Positions 8,698-17,904 of a stretch of 64,000 nucleotides of DNA are shown here, in pieces. The stretch covers positions 62,001 to 126,000 of the forward strand of contig CAVOXF010000001.1 in assembly GCA_963700375.1 (NCBI GenBank). Reading direction: 5' to 3'. The position numbers were made by a program, and so were the translations under genes. The notes under the pieces were generated by a model. It had not been told where the DNA came from. It searched no databases and saw only the letters and a list, made by a program, of their open reading frames with translations. How positions within the stretch are numbered: position 1 is the first letter of the stretch; each line of letters opens with the position of its first letter. The DNA is from JAHEEL01 sp963700375 (GTDB lineage Bacteria > Actinomycetota > Acidimicrobiia > Spongiisociales > UBA5794).

Positions 8698-9917
8698 TGC
8701 CCTTCCCACTCGATCTCCACGAACTGGGCACTCCCCTCACCTACACGATCTTCGTGTTCGTCGGCATCGGGTTCGGTTTCATGCTCGAACAGGCGGGGTT
8801 CGGCCGCAGCACGAAGCTCGCGGCGCAGTTCTACTTCAAGGACTTCGCCATGTTCCGGGTCATGTTCACCGCGGTGATCACGGCAATGGTGCTGATCTAC
8901 GGCGCGGTGGCCATTGGAATCCTCGACTTCCGCAAGGTCTATGTTCCCGGAACGTTCCTGTGGCCGATCGCCCTCGGTGGGTTCATCCTCGGCGTTGGGT
9001 TCCTCATCGGCGGGCTCTGCCCCGGCACGTCGATCGCCGGCGCCGCGACGTTGAAGCTCGACGCAATGGTCTTTCTCGGCGGCGTCTTCCTCGGCGTTTT
9101 CGTCTTCGGCGAGTCTGTTCCCTTCTTCATGGACCTCTGGACGACCTCGGACTTCGGACGCCTCACCCTCCCCGAGTGGTTGGGTATCCCGGCAGGCGTG
9201 GTCGTCCTGCTCATCGTGGTGTTTGCGCTTCTGTTGTTCTGGGGATCCGAGGTGCTCGAGAAGAAGTTGGGCGGCTCGGACCCGGCAGAGGCCCCGAAGG
9301 CTCGGTACTACGCCGCCGCGGCAATCGTCCTGGTTGCTCTGATCGTGCTCTTCATCGGAAGCCCAACCACCGGTGACTACTGGGATGCGGTAGCCCAGGA
9401 GGAGCAAGCACGGATCGACAACCGCGAGGTCCAGATCCATCCCGGGGAACTGCTCGGCCTGATGAACGACACCTTCGTGAATCTCATCGTGCTCGACGTG
9501 CGTGACGAGCGCGACTACAACCAGTTCCACCTCCGCGCAGCCCGGCAGATCGATCCGAATCAGGCCGCAGTGGAAGCAGCCGCACCCAAACTGATCGGCC
9601 TCCATCCGCGCACCGTGATCGTCACGATGAGCAACGATGAACGCGAGGCCACCGAAGCGTGGAAGACCCTCGTCGCCAACAACGTCATCAACGCGTACGT
9701 TCTCGAAGGCGGCATGAACGAATGGCTCGACATCTTTGGTGAGAACGCCGAGCCGAGGCCTGCCGCGTACCCGGACCAGCTCGCCTTCGCCTTCACCTCA
9801 GCCCTCGGCGGCCGCTGCGTCGCATCCGATCCCGATGCTGAAGGATTCGAACTGGTTTTCGAGCCGAAGGTCGTGATCGCGGGCCCCTCGGCGGTGGTGG
9901 GCGGCGGCTGCGGGTGA
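8697..9917 (+). CDS. YeeE/YedE-family transporter with degenerate rhodanese domain
   Basis: 406 aa. The N-terminal membrane part (about 1-225) has the motif GGLCPGTSIAGAATLKLDAM with C108, the second half of the two-gene transporter. Residues about 245-345 form a rhodanese fold (IVLDVRDERDYNQFHL, GGMNEWL). The loop that should hold the persulfide-forming cysteine reads VIVTMSNDEREA, with Ser/Asn and no Cys, so sulfurtransferase activity is unlikely; the domain may bind or chaperone a partner instead. The start at 8697 shares a base with the upstream TGA. Last gene of the overlapping set; the SulP gene follows after 79 bp. Confidence 0.85.
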   Translation: MPFPLDLHELGTPLTYTIFVFVGIGFGFMLEQAGFGRSTKLAAQFYFKDFAMFRVMFTAVITAMVLIYGAVAIGILDFRKVYVPGTFLWPIALGGFILGVGFLIGGLCPGTSIAGAATLKLDAMVFLGGVFLGVFVFGESVPFFMDLWTTSDFGRLTLPEWLGIPAGVVVLLIVVFALLLFWGSEVLEKKLGGSDPAEAPKARYYAAAAIVLVALIVLFIGSPTTGDYWDAVAQEEQARIDNREVQIHPGELLGLMNDTFVNLIVLDVRDERDYNQFHLRAARQIDPNQAAVEAAAPKLIGLHPRTVIVTMSNDEREATEAWKTLVANNVINAYVLEGGMNEWLDIFGENAEPRPAAYPDQLAFAFTSALGGRCVASDPDAEGFELVFEPKVVIAGPSAVVGGGCG

Positions 9918-9985
9918 CGTTCGGCTCGCGATCTACCGGTTCCTGACGGCGGCCCGAGACGATGCATCGGCAGCGCTCGCCGGTG

Positions 9986-9991
9986 TATATT
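9986..9991 (+). promoter_or_regulatory. -10-like box before sulP (possible leaderless start)
   Basis: TATATT ends 5 bases before the ATG at 9997. No ribosome-binding site is visible, which fits transcription starting at or near the start codon. Confidence 0.4.
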
Positions 9992-9996
9992 GCGGC

Positions 9997-11694
9997 ATGC
10001 CGCCGAGCGCCAGAAGCAAGCGCCTACTACCGGTTCTACAAGGGATACTCCCGATCAGGCGAGGGCTCATCCCGGCCGACATCGCCGCAGGCGTGACCCT
10101 GGCGGCGCTCGGTATCCCGGAAGTGATGGGCTACACATCGATTGCCGGGATGCCGGTGATCACAGGTCTCTACACGATTCTCATCCCGATCGCCGTGTTC
10201 GCACTCCTCGGGTCGTCACGCCATCTCGTGGTGGGTGCAGACTCGGCCACAGCAGCAATCATGGCGGCCGGGCTGGCCGGCATGGCGGCCGTCGCGTCCA
10301 CCGAGTACGTCGCTCTCGCGGGAATGCTCGCCATCATCACCGGCGGGATGCTGATCCTCGCCAGAGTGATCCGGCTGGGTTTCATCGCGGACTTCCTCTC
10401 CAGGAGTGTCCTCATCGGCTTTCTCACCGGCGTTGGGATCCAGGTGGCGATGGGGCAGATCGGTGACATGCTGGGCGTCCCGGCGCAGAGCGGGGGAACG
10501 ATTCAGAAGTTCTTCGCGACGCTGGGCGACTTCAGCCAACGGAACGCAGCGACAATCCTGGTGTCGGCCGGCGTGCTCGCCGTCATTCTGGGGGCCAAGC
10601 TCATCTCCCCGAAGATCCCCGGAGCGTTGATCGCCGTCGTGGGGGCGATCTTCGTGAGTTGGCGCTGGGATCTTGCTGCAGACGGCGTGGCGACGCTCGG
10701 CGTGGTGCCCGGCGGGCTGCCGACGCTCGCCATTCCCAGCGTGACGTGGTCCGAGTTCACCCAGCTGTTGGGAACGGCCGGAGCCCTCTTCATCGTGATC
10801 CTCGCGCAGAGTGCGGCGACGTCGAGGGCGTACGCGTCGAAGCACCAGGAGCAGTTCGACGAGAACGTCGACCTTATTGGACTTGGCCTCGCCAACGCAT
10901 CAGCCGGCTTGTCGGGCACGTTCGTCGTCAACGGCAGCCCGACGAAGAGTCAGATGGTTGAAGGAGCGGGAGGTCGAAGCCAGTTGGCCATGCTGACCAC
11001 GGCGGCGATCGTGCTGATCGTGCTCCTGTTCTTCACGGCGCCGTTGCAGTACATGCCCTCCGCCGTCCTGGCGTCGGTTGTGTTCCTGATCGGCGTGGAA
11101 CTCATCGACATACCGGGGATGCGCCTGATCATGCGAGGGCGTTTTGCCGAATTCATCATCGCGACGGTGACGGCAACCGTCGTCGTCGTTGTCGGTGTTG
11201 AGCAGGCCATCGTGCTCGCCGTCATCCTCTCGGTGATCGACCACCTCCGACGCAGCTACCACCCAAACGACACGGTCGTGACACTGCACGGCGACGGTCA
11301 TCTCAAATCGGTGCCTGCGGCCGACGGCGGCCAACTCAGGCCCGGCCTCGTGATCTACCGTTTTGGAGCCAGCCTGTATTACGCCAATTCGACCTTCTTC
11401 AACGAGGAGATCCTGAGACTCGTCGATGATGCCGATCCGCCCGTCAAATGGCTCGTCATCGACGCAGCGGCGATCACCGACGTGGACTTCACCGGCGCAG
11501 CCGCCCTGAAACAGGTCCGCAGTGAACTCGACGGCCGGGGCGTGCGGCTGATCATTGCGCAACTCAGTGATCCGGTGCGAACCGACCTGGACCGCTATGG
11601 AGTCACCGAAGCGATCGGAGCGAATGCCTTCTTCGACACCGCCGGGGCTGCGGTCGACGCCTTTGCCGCCGAACCGAACGACGGCCAGGCGTAG
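9997..11694 (+). CDS. SulP-family anion permease with STAS domain
   Basis: 565 aa. The N-terminal half is a SulP transporter (SLC26-type) with the usual first segment (GLIPADIAAGVTLAALGIPE) and about 10-12 hydrophobic segments up to about residue 420. The C-terminal STAS domain is at about 445-555 (VIDAAAITDVDFTGAAAL). SulP proteins carry sulfate, bicarbonate or other anions by proton or sodium symport. Next to the cytochrome and YeeE/YedE genes, sulfate or a sulfur oxyanion is the natural guess. It has its own TATATT box, so it may be transcribed separately. Confidence 0.88.
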   Translation: MPPSARSKRLLPVLQGILPIRRGLIPADIAAGVTLAALGIPEVMGYTSIAGMPVITGLYTILIPIAVFALLGSSRHLVVGADSATAAIMAAGLAGMAAVASTEYVALAGMLAIITGGMLILARVIRLGFIADFLSRSVLIGFLTGVGIQVAMGQIGDMLGVPAQSGGTIQKFFATLGDFSQRNAATILVSAGVLAVILGAKLISPKIPGALIAVVGAIFVSWRWDLAADGVATLGVVPGGLPTLAIPSVTWSEFTQLLGTAGALFIVILAQSAATSRAYASKHQEQFDENVDLIGLGLANASAGLSGTFVVNGSPTKSQMVEGAGGRSQLAMLTTAAIVLIVLLFFTAPLQYMPSAVLASVVFLIGVELIDIPGMRLIMRGRFAEFIIATVTATVVVVVGVEQAIVLAVILSVIDHLRRSYHPNDTVVTLHGDGHLKSVPAADGGQLRPGLVIYRFGASLYYANSTFFNEEILRLVDDADPPVKWLVIDAAAITDVDFTGAAALKQVRSELDGRGVRLIIAQLSDPVRTDLDRYGVTEAIGANAFFDTAGAAVDAFAAEPNDGQA

Positions 11695-11863
11695 GTTCAC
11701 AAGGCTCGTTGCGGTCGAACGATCGTCACGTTGGATGGGAGACCGAGGGGGAGCGCAGCGATCAGCAGATGCGCGCCGTTCAAGGATTCACTGAATCGTC
11801 GTCACGACCCACACGGGTCTGGACTTCACCGATGCACGTGATGAGCGGTAGCGGAATGACGTG

Positions 11864-11892
11864 AGGGGTGCCCGCATCGTGCGGGCACCCCT
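11864..11892. terminator. Strong GC hairpin, probable bidirectional terminator
   Basis: A 12-bp perfect stem (11864-11875 with 11881-11892) and a 5-base loop. It has no long T run. It lies between the plus-strand sulP and the minus-strand small ORF, so it could stop both. I see no gene in the surrounding 11695-11932. Confidence 0.6.
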
Positions 11893-11932
11893 TCACTCCG
11901 TTCGGGCAGTTGTGTGTTGTGTGGAGCGTGTG

Positions 11933-12076
11933 TCAGCGTCGGCGTGCGACCCGCCGCGACGTCCGTCGTGCAACTCTGCGTGGTGCCGGCATGGTCCGAC
12001 CTCCCTTGATGATCTGGCCGTAGAAATCGGGGTGATCAAAGCCGGGCAGGAAGAGCTGAACGGGACCTATTGCCAT
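11933..12076 (-). CDS. Small protein, 47 aa, Arg-rich C-terminus
   Basis: An ATG with a very good ribosome-binding site (AGGAG, 5 bases before the start) opens a 47-aa frame. The first half (MAIGPVQLFLPGFDHPDFYG) resembles, from memory, the N-terminus of DUF6325-type proteins. The second half is strongly basic (PAPRRVARRTSRRVARRR), unlike that family. Either it is a real small nucleic-acid-binding or membrane-surface protein, or a truncated DUF6325 gene. It lies divergently upstream of the DUF1269-arylsulfatase gene. The region 12077-12478 holds no other frame that I can support. Confidence 0.5.
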   Translation of the reverse strand: MAIGPVQLFLPGFDHPDFYGQIIKGGRTMPAPRRVARRTSRRVARRR

Positions 12077-12478
12077 GATTTCTCCTCTTCAGCCATGGCG
12101 CAGGCGACGATGACCGCCGCTGCGATCCGATACGACACGTCGAGGCCTGCGTCAACTGCCCGAGTCGCCGACCTGCCAACAACCGGTGCGCCACCTCCCC
12201 ATCATCGTCGTCAATTCTCAATGAACGGAGGGCCTCGAGGCAGCAGGCGCTGTCGCGAGACCGGGTCTCGACGAGCGCAGACCCAAACGTAGTCAACGAT
12301 CGCCCCGCCGGGACGAGGCCGAGACCGCGGAGCGCACACCATGGACGTGGAGTACCATGGTTGAAGCTCCTGAGCGAACGCGATCCACGCGGTTCTGGGC
12401 GTGCCATTCAGCGATCTGAACAACTGGTCGACGTCGACTCGGGGGTGGTAAAACGGGCGGCACGACAAGGAGCACCCG

Positions 12479-15389
12479 ATGACAGAAGGCACGACCGACC
12501 TCCTGGTCGCCGGTTACGGCGATCTCGACACCGCGACCGGGGATTTCACAACGCTCGTGCAACGGGTGGCCGACAAGGCGCTCCGGATCCAGGGTGCCAT
12601 CCTGGTGTCGCACGACGAGGCCGGCAACGTCGCGGTCCAACAGACCGGTGATCACCGCGGACGCACGGGTGCAGGCTGGGGTGGCGCCGTCGGCTTCCTC
12701 GTCGGACTTGCCGCTCCGCCACTCCTGGCATCGGTGGCTGTCGGCGCTGCCGCGGGTGCCGTGGTCGGGAAGTTCACCGACCACAAGCTCGAGAGCGGCC
12801 TCCACGACAAGCTGGGTGAGGCGATGCCGCCCGGTACGGCGGCCGTCATCGTCCTCATGGATGACGACCAACGGGCGGCCGCCGAACGTGCGCTATCCGG
12901 ATCGCCCATGAGGTCCGTCGTGCAGACCGACAAGAACGGAACGGCCGCGCTTCGAGATTCACTCGACGAGGCGATGGGCAAGTTCAGTCCCGACCGAACC
13001 GTGCTTCCGATCCCCGACCGCAAGTTCGGTGGAGTGATGGGCCGAACGCTGACGGACTCCATCGCAGACTGGTCGATGATCCCCGGACCAAGTGCCCCGA
13101 AGGGCGCGCCAAACGTCCTCATCGTCATGATCGACGACGCCGGATTCGGCGGCCCCGACACGTTCGGCGGCCCGCTGAGCACACCCACGCTCACGCGGGT
13201 GCAGGACATGGGCGTCGCCTACAACCGCTTCCACGTCACCGCCGTGTGTTCGCCGTCGCGCGCCGCGCTTCTCACCGGGCGCAACCAGCACCGTGTGGGA
13301 TTCGGATCGATCGCCGAATACCCGGGACCCTTCCCTGGGTACACCGCCGCGAAGCCGAAGAGCTGCGCCGGCGTACCGCGTATCTTGAGCGACAACGGGT
13401 ATGTCACCGGTGGTTTTGGCAAGTGGCACCTCACGCCCGACAACGTCCAGGGAACGGCAGGACCCTTCGACCACTGGCCTCAGGCCTGGGGCTTCGACCA
13501 CTGGTGGGGCTTCCTGAGCGGAGCCGCCGGCCAATATGATCCGATCATCACACAGGACAACTCGATCCTGGGAGTGCCCGAGGGCGTGGACGGCGAGCAG
13601 TACTACTTCCCCGACGATCTCACCGACAAAGCGGTCGAGTGGCTCCACGGCGTCCGGGCCCAGGATCCCGCGAAGCCGTGGTTCATGTTCTACTCCACCG
13701 GGTGCAGCCACGCTCCGCACCACGTCGCGAAAGAGTGGGCCGACAAGTACAAGGGCAAGTTCGACCAGGGCTGGGACAAGCTCCGCGAGGAGACATTCGC
13801 GCGGCAGAAGCAACAGGGGATCATCCCGCAGGATGCCGAACTGACCGAACGCCCGGAGGCATTCCCCGCGTGGGATTCGCTCGGCGATGATGAGAAGAAG
13901 CTCTATGCAAGGCAGATGGAGGTCTTCGCCGGCTATTCCGAGAATGCCGACTGGAATGTCGGGCGTCTGCTCGACGCCGTTGAGGAGCTCGGAGATCTCG
14001 ACGACACGTTGATCATCTACATATGGGGTGACAACGGCGCGAGCTTGGAGGGGACGATCACGGGTTCGTTCAACGAGTTGACGTTCCTGAACGGCTTGGT
14101 ACTCGAACCCGAAGAGCAGCTGAAGCTCATCGAGCAGTACGGCGGGTTGGAGGGGCTCGGAGGGATTCACAGCCGCGCCACACTTTGCAGCGGCGTGGGC
14201 GCACGCCATGAACACCCCGTTCAAGTGGGGCAAGCAAACGGCCAGTCACCTCGGCGGCACACGCGATCCGATGGTCATTGCGTGGCCCAACCGTATTGAG
14301 CCAGATTCCACGGTTCGCACCCAATTCACACATGTCATCGACGTCGGCCCAACGATCCTGGAGGCGGCGGGAATCCCCGAGCCCAAGACGGTTGACGGTA
14401 TTGCACAGGAGCCGATGGATGGCACAAGCTTCCTGTTCACCTTCGACGACGCCGCCGCGGCGGAGCGCCACACGGTGCAGTACTTCGAGATGTTCGGCGG
14501 GCGCGGGATGTACAAGGATGGGTGGTGGGCGGCGTCGAGACCAGACCGCCTGCCGTGGGACTTGTCGATGACCACCTTGAATGCATTTGGCCCCGAAGCG
14601 GATTGGGATCCCGATCGAGACGTCGGTTGGGAGCTCTACTACCTGCCTGATGACTTCACACAGGCAAACGACGTTGCTTCCGAGCATCCCGAAAAGATCC
14701 AGGAGCTCCAAGACCTTTGGTGGAGCGAAGCCGAACGCAATCGCGTGCTGCCGCTGATGGGCGGTCTTTCGGTCATCTACGGCATCCTTCCCCCTCTGCC
14801 AACGGTCAGCCGCTTCGAATTCCGGGGTGACGTCCAGAATGTGCAACGCGGGATGGCGCCGCGCATCCAGGGACGGTCGTATGCGATCGAGGCCGAACTC
14901 CACGTACCAGAGGCGGGTGCCGAAGGCGTCATCGTCGCCAACGCGGACTACATCGGGGGCTACGCGCTGTGGGTCGATAGCGACGGACTGCTCAACCACA
15001 CGTACTCATTCCTCGGCGTCGATACCTACAAGCAAACGTCCAGCGAGCCCCTCCCTGTCGGCGACGTCACCGTCCGAATGCTCTTCGAGAGCGACACTCC
15101 ACGTCCCGGCTCGGGCGGCGCCGCGACCCTCTGGGTGGGTGACCGCCAAATCGGAGAGGGGCGCATGGAGCACACGGTGCCGATCGCCTTCACCAGCTAC
15201 GCCGGGATGGACATCGGCCGAGACAACGGACTGGTTGTCGACCGGGCCTACGAGGACAAGGCACCGTACGCGTTCACCGGCACCGTCAAGAAGGTCGTGT
15301 TCGACCTCAGCCCGGTGAGCCACGGTTCTGAGAAGGAGCTTCACGAACACGCTGCATTGCATGCGGTCGCTGGAGGCGCGGCGGGCTGA
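12479..15389 (+). CDS. DUF1269-arylsulfatase fusion, interrupted by a frameshift
   Basis: Residues 1-170 are a DUF1269-like domain with a glycine/alanine-rich hydrophobic stretch (about 68-97). From about 210 comes an alkaline-phosphatase-fold sulfatase with metal site MIDDAGFG and the formylglycine motif CSPSR (C257). The frame from 12479 ends at 14299, but from about 14165 the sulfatase continues in the next frame (PHFAAAWAHAMNTPFKWGKQ) to 15389. One surplus base in a G-rich run near 14160-14164 explains it; restored length is 969 aa. Sulfatases release sulfate from organic esters. Sequencing error or a genuine inactivating mutation cannot be told apart here. Anaerobic or FGE-type activation would be needed. 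Confidence 0.85.
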
Positions 15390-15470
15390 CGGAGCGGAGC
15401 CGGCCCGAGAACCGAGTCACAGAGAACGACGGCTCAGCAATTCGCACGTGGGGGGCGCCGAGCTGCGCGC

Positions 15471-15926
15471 CTATTGGGCGAGGGCTTCCTGGACTAGACG
15501 CGCGACCAGTCCACCGTCGACTTCCTCGCCGGATCGCATCACCGCGCCGATGACCTGACCGCTCTGCTTCAGGTCAGCTGCCCCCAGGTCGGCGATCATC
15601 TGATCGACGAGCGCGCGGGTTGCTGCTTCGTCCAGTTTCTGGGGCAGATACGCCGATAGATAATCGATTTCAAGAGTCAACTTCTCAGCCTGCTCGCGGC
15701 CTCGTTCACCCAAACCTTCATACTCGTCACGGGCTTTGCCCATACGCTTCACGTACCTGGCAATCGTCTCGAGATAGAGGTCGTCGTCGATTTCGCCGTC
15801 GAAGCCCGGGGCGGCCTTGGCGACCGAGACCTCGGACTGGATCTGCCGGATCACGTTGAGCGTTTGGCGATCACCGGCTTTCATGGCGATCTTCTGCTCT
15901 TCAGCCAGCTGTTCCTGGATTGTCAT
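15471..15926 (-). CDS. GatB/YqeY domain protein
   Basis: 151 aa, YqeY family, related to the C-terminal tRNA-binding domain of GatB, and thought to act on tRNA or in amidotransferase-like roles; no enzymatic activity is established. Typical start MTIQEQLAEEQKIAMKAGD and internal ELLSAYLP-like segment (DYLSAYLPQKL), ending with the repeat region around QVIGAVMRSGEEVDGG. I chose the ATG at 15926, which has GGAG 9 bases upstream, over an in-frame TTG three codons earlier with no spacing to a Shine-Dalgarno site. Confidence 0.9.
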   Translation of the reverse strand: MTIQEQLAEEQKIAMKAGDRQTLNVIRQIQSEVSVAKAAPGFDGEIDDDLYLETIARYVKRMGKARDEYEGLGERGREQAEKLTLEIDYLSAYLPQKLDEAATRALVDQMIADLGAADLKQSGQVIGAVMRSGEEVDGGLVARLVQEALAQ

Positions 15927-16062
15927 CTGCTCCAACTCCGGTTGAGTGAATGGCAGGCTACCGGGACCAAAGACCCTTATTTACAAATCGTTTGCGTCCT
16001 TCCAGGTCGTGGCAATACACTATGTTGCACCCCGTCGACATTTGTTCGTACGACAGGGTGTC

Positions 16063-16080
16063 TTGTGAAGACTTTCACAA
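16063..16080. promoter_or_regulatory. CRP/GlxR-like palindrome upstream of whiB
   Basis: TTGTGAA-gact-TTCACAA, which contains a perfect TGTGA-N6-TCACA. A possible -10 box TAGAAA is at 16095-16100, so the site would cover the -35 region. The left half-site is the same as at 3665-3682. WhiB genes are known CRP/GlxR targets in other actinobacteria; binding here is inference. Confidence 0.6.
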
Positions 16081-16121
16081 TCACGAAGACACACTAGAAA
16101 CCGCTTCGAGGAGAATCTACC

Positions 16122-16397
16122 GTGCTAACCGTCACCGACTGGCGCGAACTGGCCGCCTGTCGCGACTCCGACCCAGACCTGTTCTTCCCGATCGGGACGA
16201 CGGGACCCGCCACCGAGATGATTCGCCAGTCAGTGGCCATCTGCACCGCGTGCGCCATGCAGGAGGAATGCCTCCAGTACGCCCTGGAGACGAACCAAGA
16301 AGCCGGCGTCTGGGGAGCCTTCCCCGAAGATGACCGTCGCCGCCTCCGCAAGCGCTGGTTGGCCGAGCGTCGCCGCCAGCGCCAAGCAGCGAGCTAG
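16122..16397 (+). CDS. WhiB-family transcriptional regulator
   Basis: 91 aa, GTG start with GGAG 8 bases upstream. WhiB proteins bind a [4Fe-4S] cluster and act with sigma factors on promoters; the family is restricted to Actinobacteria and their phages. The four cluster cysteines are C14, then CTACAMQEEC (C-x2-C-x5-C), followed by the turn GVWG and a basic C-terminal tail (RRRLRKRWLAERRRQRQ). Length and start RELAACRDSDPDLFFP match WhiB1/WhiB2-type proteins. The CRP-like palindrome ends about 40 bp upstream of the start. Confidence 0.95.
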   Translation: MLTVTDWRELAACRDSDPDLFFPIGTTGPATEMIRQSVAICTACAMQEECLQYALETNQEAGVWGAFPEDDRRRLRKRWLAERRRQRQAAS

Positions 16398-16445
16398 CTC
16401 CCCCGGAGCACACCCGGGTCCGGCGGACCCGTCATCCGACGCCGA

Positions 16446-16694
16446 TCAGGACTCCCCGGAGAATCCCACGTCGCGTCTGCTTGCCGCCTCGATCTCCACG
16501 AAGGCAACCTTCTCCAGGACGATGCCGTGCCGGTGGCCGCGCGTGTCGGCGACCCAAAGAAGCTCCGCCCCCTCGTTGAGTGCCTCCTCGAACTCATTGG
16601 CGAGGTTGTGGCCGGGTTCGACCTCGATCTCGAGTTCGCGCGTCGCCGACATTCCGAATCGGACCTTGACGGTCTCGTTGATCGTTCTGCTCAT
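16446..16694 (-). CDS. DUF3107 family protein
   Basis: 82 aa. Short actinobacterial protein of unknown function, usually single copy. It has the family features VRFGMSATRELEIEVEPG and an acidic C-terminus (VEIEAASRRDVGF). ATG at 16694 with GAGGAGG about 10 bases upstream. It sits 36 bp downstream of mrp on the same strand and is probably co-transcribed with it. Confidence 0.88.
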   Translation of the reverse strand: MSRTINETVKVRFGMSATRELEIEVEPGHNLANEFEEALNEGAELLWVADTRGHRHGIVLEKVAFVEIEAASRRDVGFSGES

Positions 16695-16730
16695 TTCCCC
16701 ATACCTCCTCAGTTGCGGTGTTCTGGTTGA

Positions 16731-17831
16731 TCAGTTGTTGACGATGAGTTCCGGGTGGCTGCGGGCCTTCGGCTTGCGATCTTCGACCGCCTGAGCAAGC
16801 CGGTCGAACGCCGCCGCAGCTTCGCCGTCCGGGTCGACGGCAACCGCGGGGAATCCACGATCAGCGCCGTCTCGGACGGCGGGAACGAGCGGGACCTGCA
16901 CGAGAAGATCCGTGTCGAGGTACTCCGCGAGGCTGGCGCCGCCGCCTTCCCCGAAGATCGTGTAGCGCTTCCCATCATCTCCAGTGAACCACGACATATT
17001 CTCGACGACACCGAGGATATCCTGGTTGACCTTCTCGGCCATGAGGCCGGCCTTCACTGCAACGCGGCCCGCCGTTGGCTGCGGTGTCGTGACCACGATG
17101 GTCTCGGAGCGCGGCAGGAACTGGCTCAGCGAAATGGCGACGTCGCCCGTGCCGGGGGGCATGTCGATAAGGAGATAGTCAGGCTCATCCCACAGCACAT
17201 CGACGAGGAACTGTTCGAGAGCCTTGTGCAGCATCGGGCCGCGCCAGATGACGGCTTGGTCGGGGGCTATGAAGAAGTCCATCGACATCACCGCCACACC
17301 GTAGGCCTCCGGAGGTATGAGCATCTCGTCGATGACGACGGGTTGACGATCGATGCCGAGCATCTTCGGAATGGAGTAGCCCCATACATCAGCGTCGATG
17401 AGCCCCACCCGGTATTCCCTGGCGGCAAGCGCCACGGCGAGGTTCGCTGCGACCGAGGACTTGCCGACGCCGCCCTTGCCCGACGAGATACCGATCACTC
17501 GAGTCTTCGAGCCGGCCTTCCCGATCGTCACCTCGCGGGTCGGCTGACCGCGGACCGTCTGTACGACACCGGCGCGATCCTCATCGCTCATGGCGCCAAA
17601 GTCGACGCTGACACGGGTGACGCCCTCCACGGTCATCGCGGCGGCTGTGACATCCGCGGTGATCGTGTCCTTGAGTGGACAGCCGGGAACCGTGAGCGCG
17701 ATGGTCGCGTGGACGGCCCCGTCGGGCCCGATCATCACGTCGCGGAGCATTCCCAGCTCTTCCAGGCTCCGGTGCAATTCGGGATCCTGAACCGCACCCA
17801 TTGCGGCTCGAAGCGCATCGACGTCCACCAC
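16731..17831 (-). CDS. mrp: Mrp/ApbC-type Fe-S cluster carrier ATPase
   Basis: 366 aa. An N-terminal MIP18/DUF59 domain (about 1-95) is followed by a P-loop ATPase with deviant Walker A GKGGVGKSSVAANLA and DMPPGTGDVAISLSQ. Mrp proteins carry Fe-S clusters to apoproteins. The CxxC pair found near ENMS in many homologues is absent (ENMSWFTGDDGKRY), as also seen in other actinobacterial members. Start: GTG at 17831, with GGAG six bases upstream; a TTG two codons earlier abuts the GGAG. Divergent from a Cys-containing regulator that could control it. Confidence 0.92.
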   Translation of the reverse strand: MVDVDALRAAMGAVQDPELHRSLEELGMLRDVMIGPDGAVHATIALTVPGCPLKDTITADVTAAAMTVEGVTRVSVDFGAMSDEDRAGVVQTVRGQPTREVTIGKAGSKTRVIGISSGKGGVGKSSVAANLAVALAAREYRVGLIDADVWGYSIPKMLGIDRQPVVIDEMLIPPEAYGVAVMSMDFFIAPDQAVIWRGPMLHKALEQFLVDVLWDEPDYLLIDMPPGTGDVAISLSQFLPRSETIVVTTPQPTAGRVAVKAGLMAEKVNQDILGVVENMSWFTGDDGKRYTIFGEGGGASLAEYLDTDLLVQVPLVPAVRDGADRGFPAVAVDPDGEAAAAFDRLAQAVEDRKPKARSHPELIVNN

Positions 17832-17840
17832 GAACAACTC

Positions 17841-17866
17841 CTATCGAGATAGTGGATAGAAACTAT
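17841..17866. promoter_or_regulatory. Inverted repeats between mrp and the SufR-like gene
   Basis: CTATC-ga-GATAG (17841-17852) overlaps ATAGT-N8-ACTAT (17849-17866). The AT-rich, symmetric patch sits in the only gap between the divergent mrp and regulator genes and is the obvious operator candidate. It does not match the CAAC-N6-GTTG SufR site known from cyanobacteria. Confidence 0.4.
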
Positions 17867-17904
17867 AGTGAGGGCCGGTCTTGCAGAATCTCAACAGGAA
17901 CGGC

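Noticed and set aside
12036..12407. Minus-strand frame of 123 aa beside the small Arg-rich gene
   Set aside because: Cys/Arg/Ser-rich antisense-like composition, no start signal, and it overlaps the better-supported 47-aa frame.
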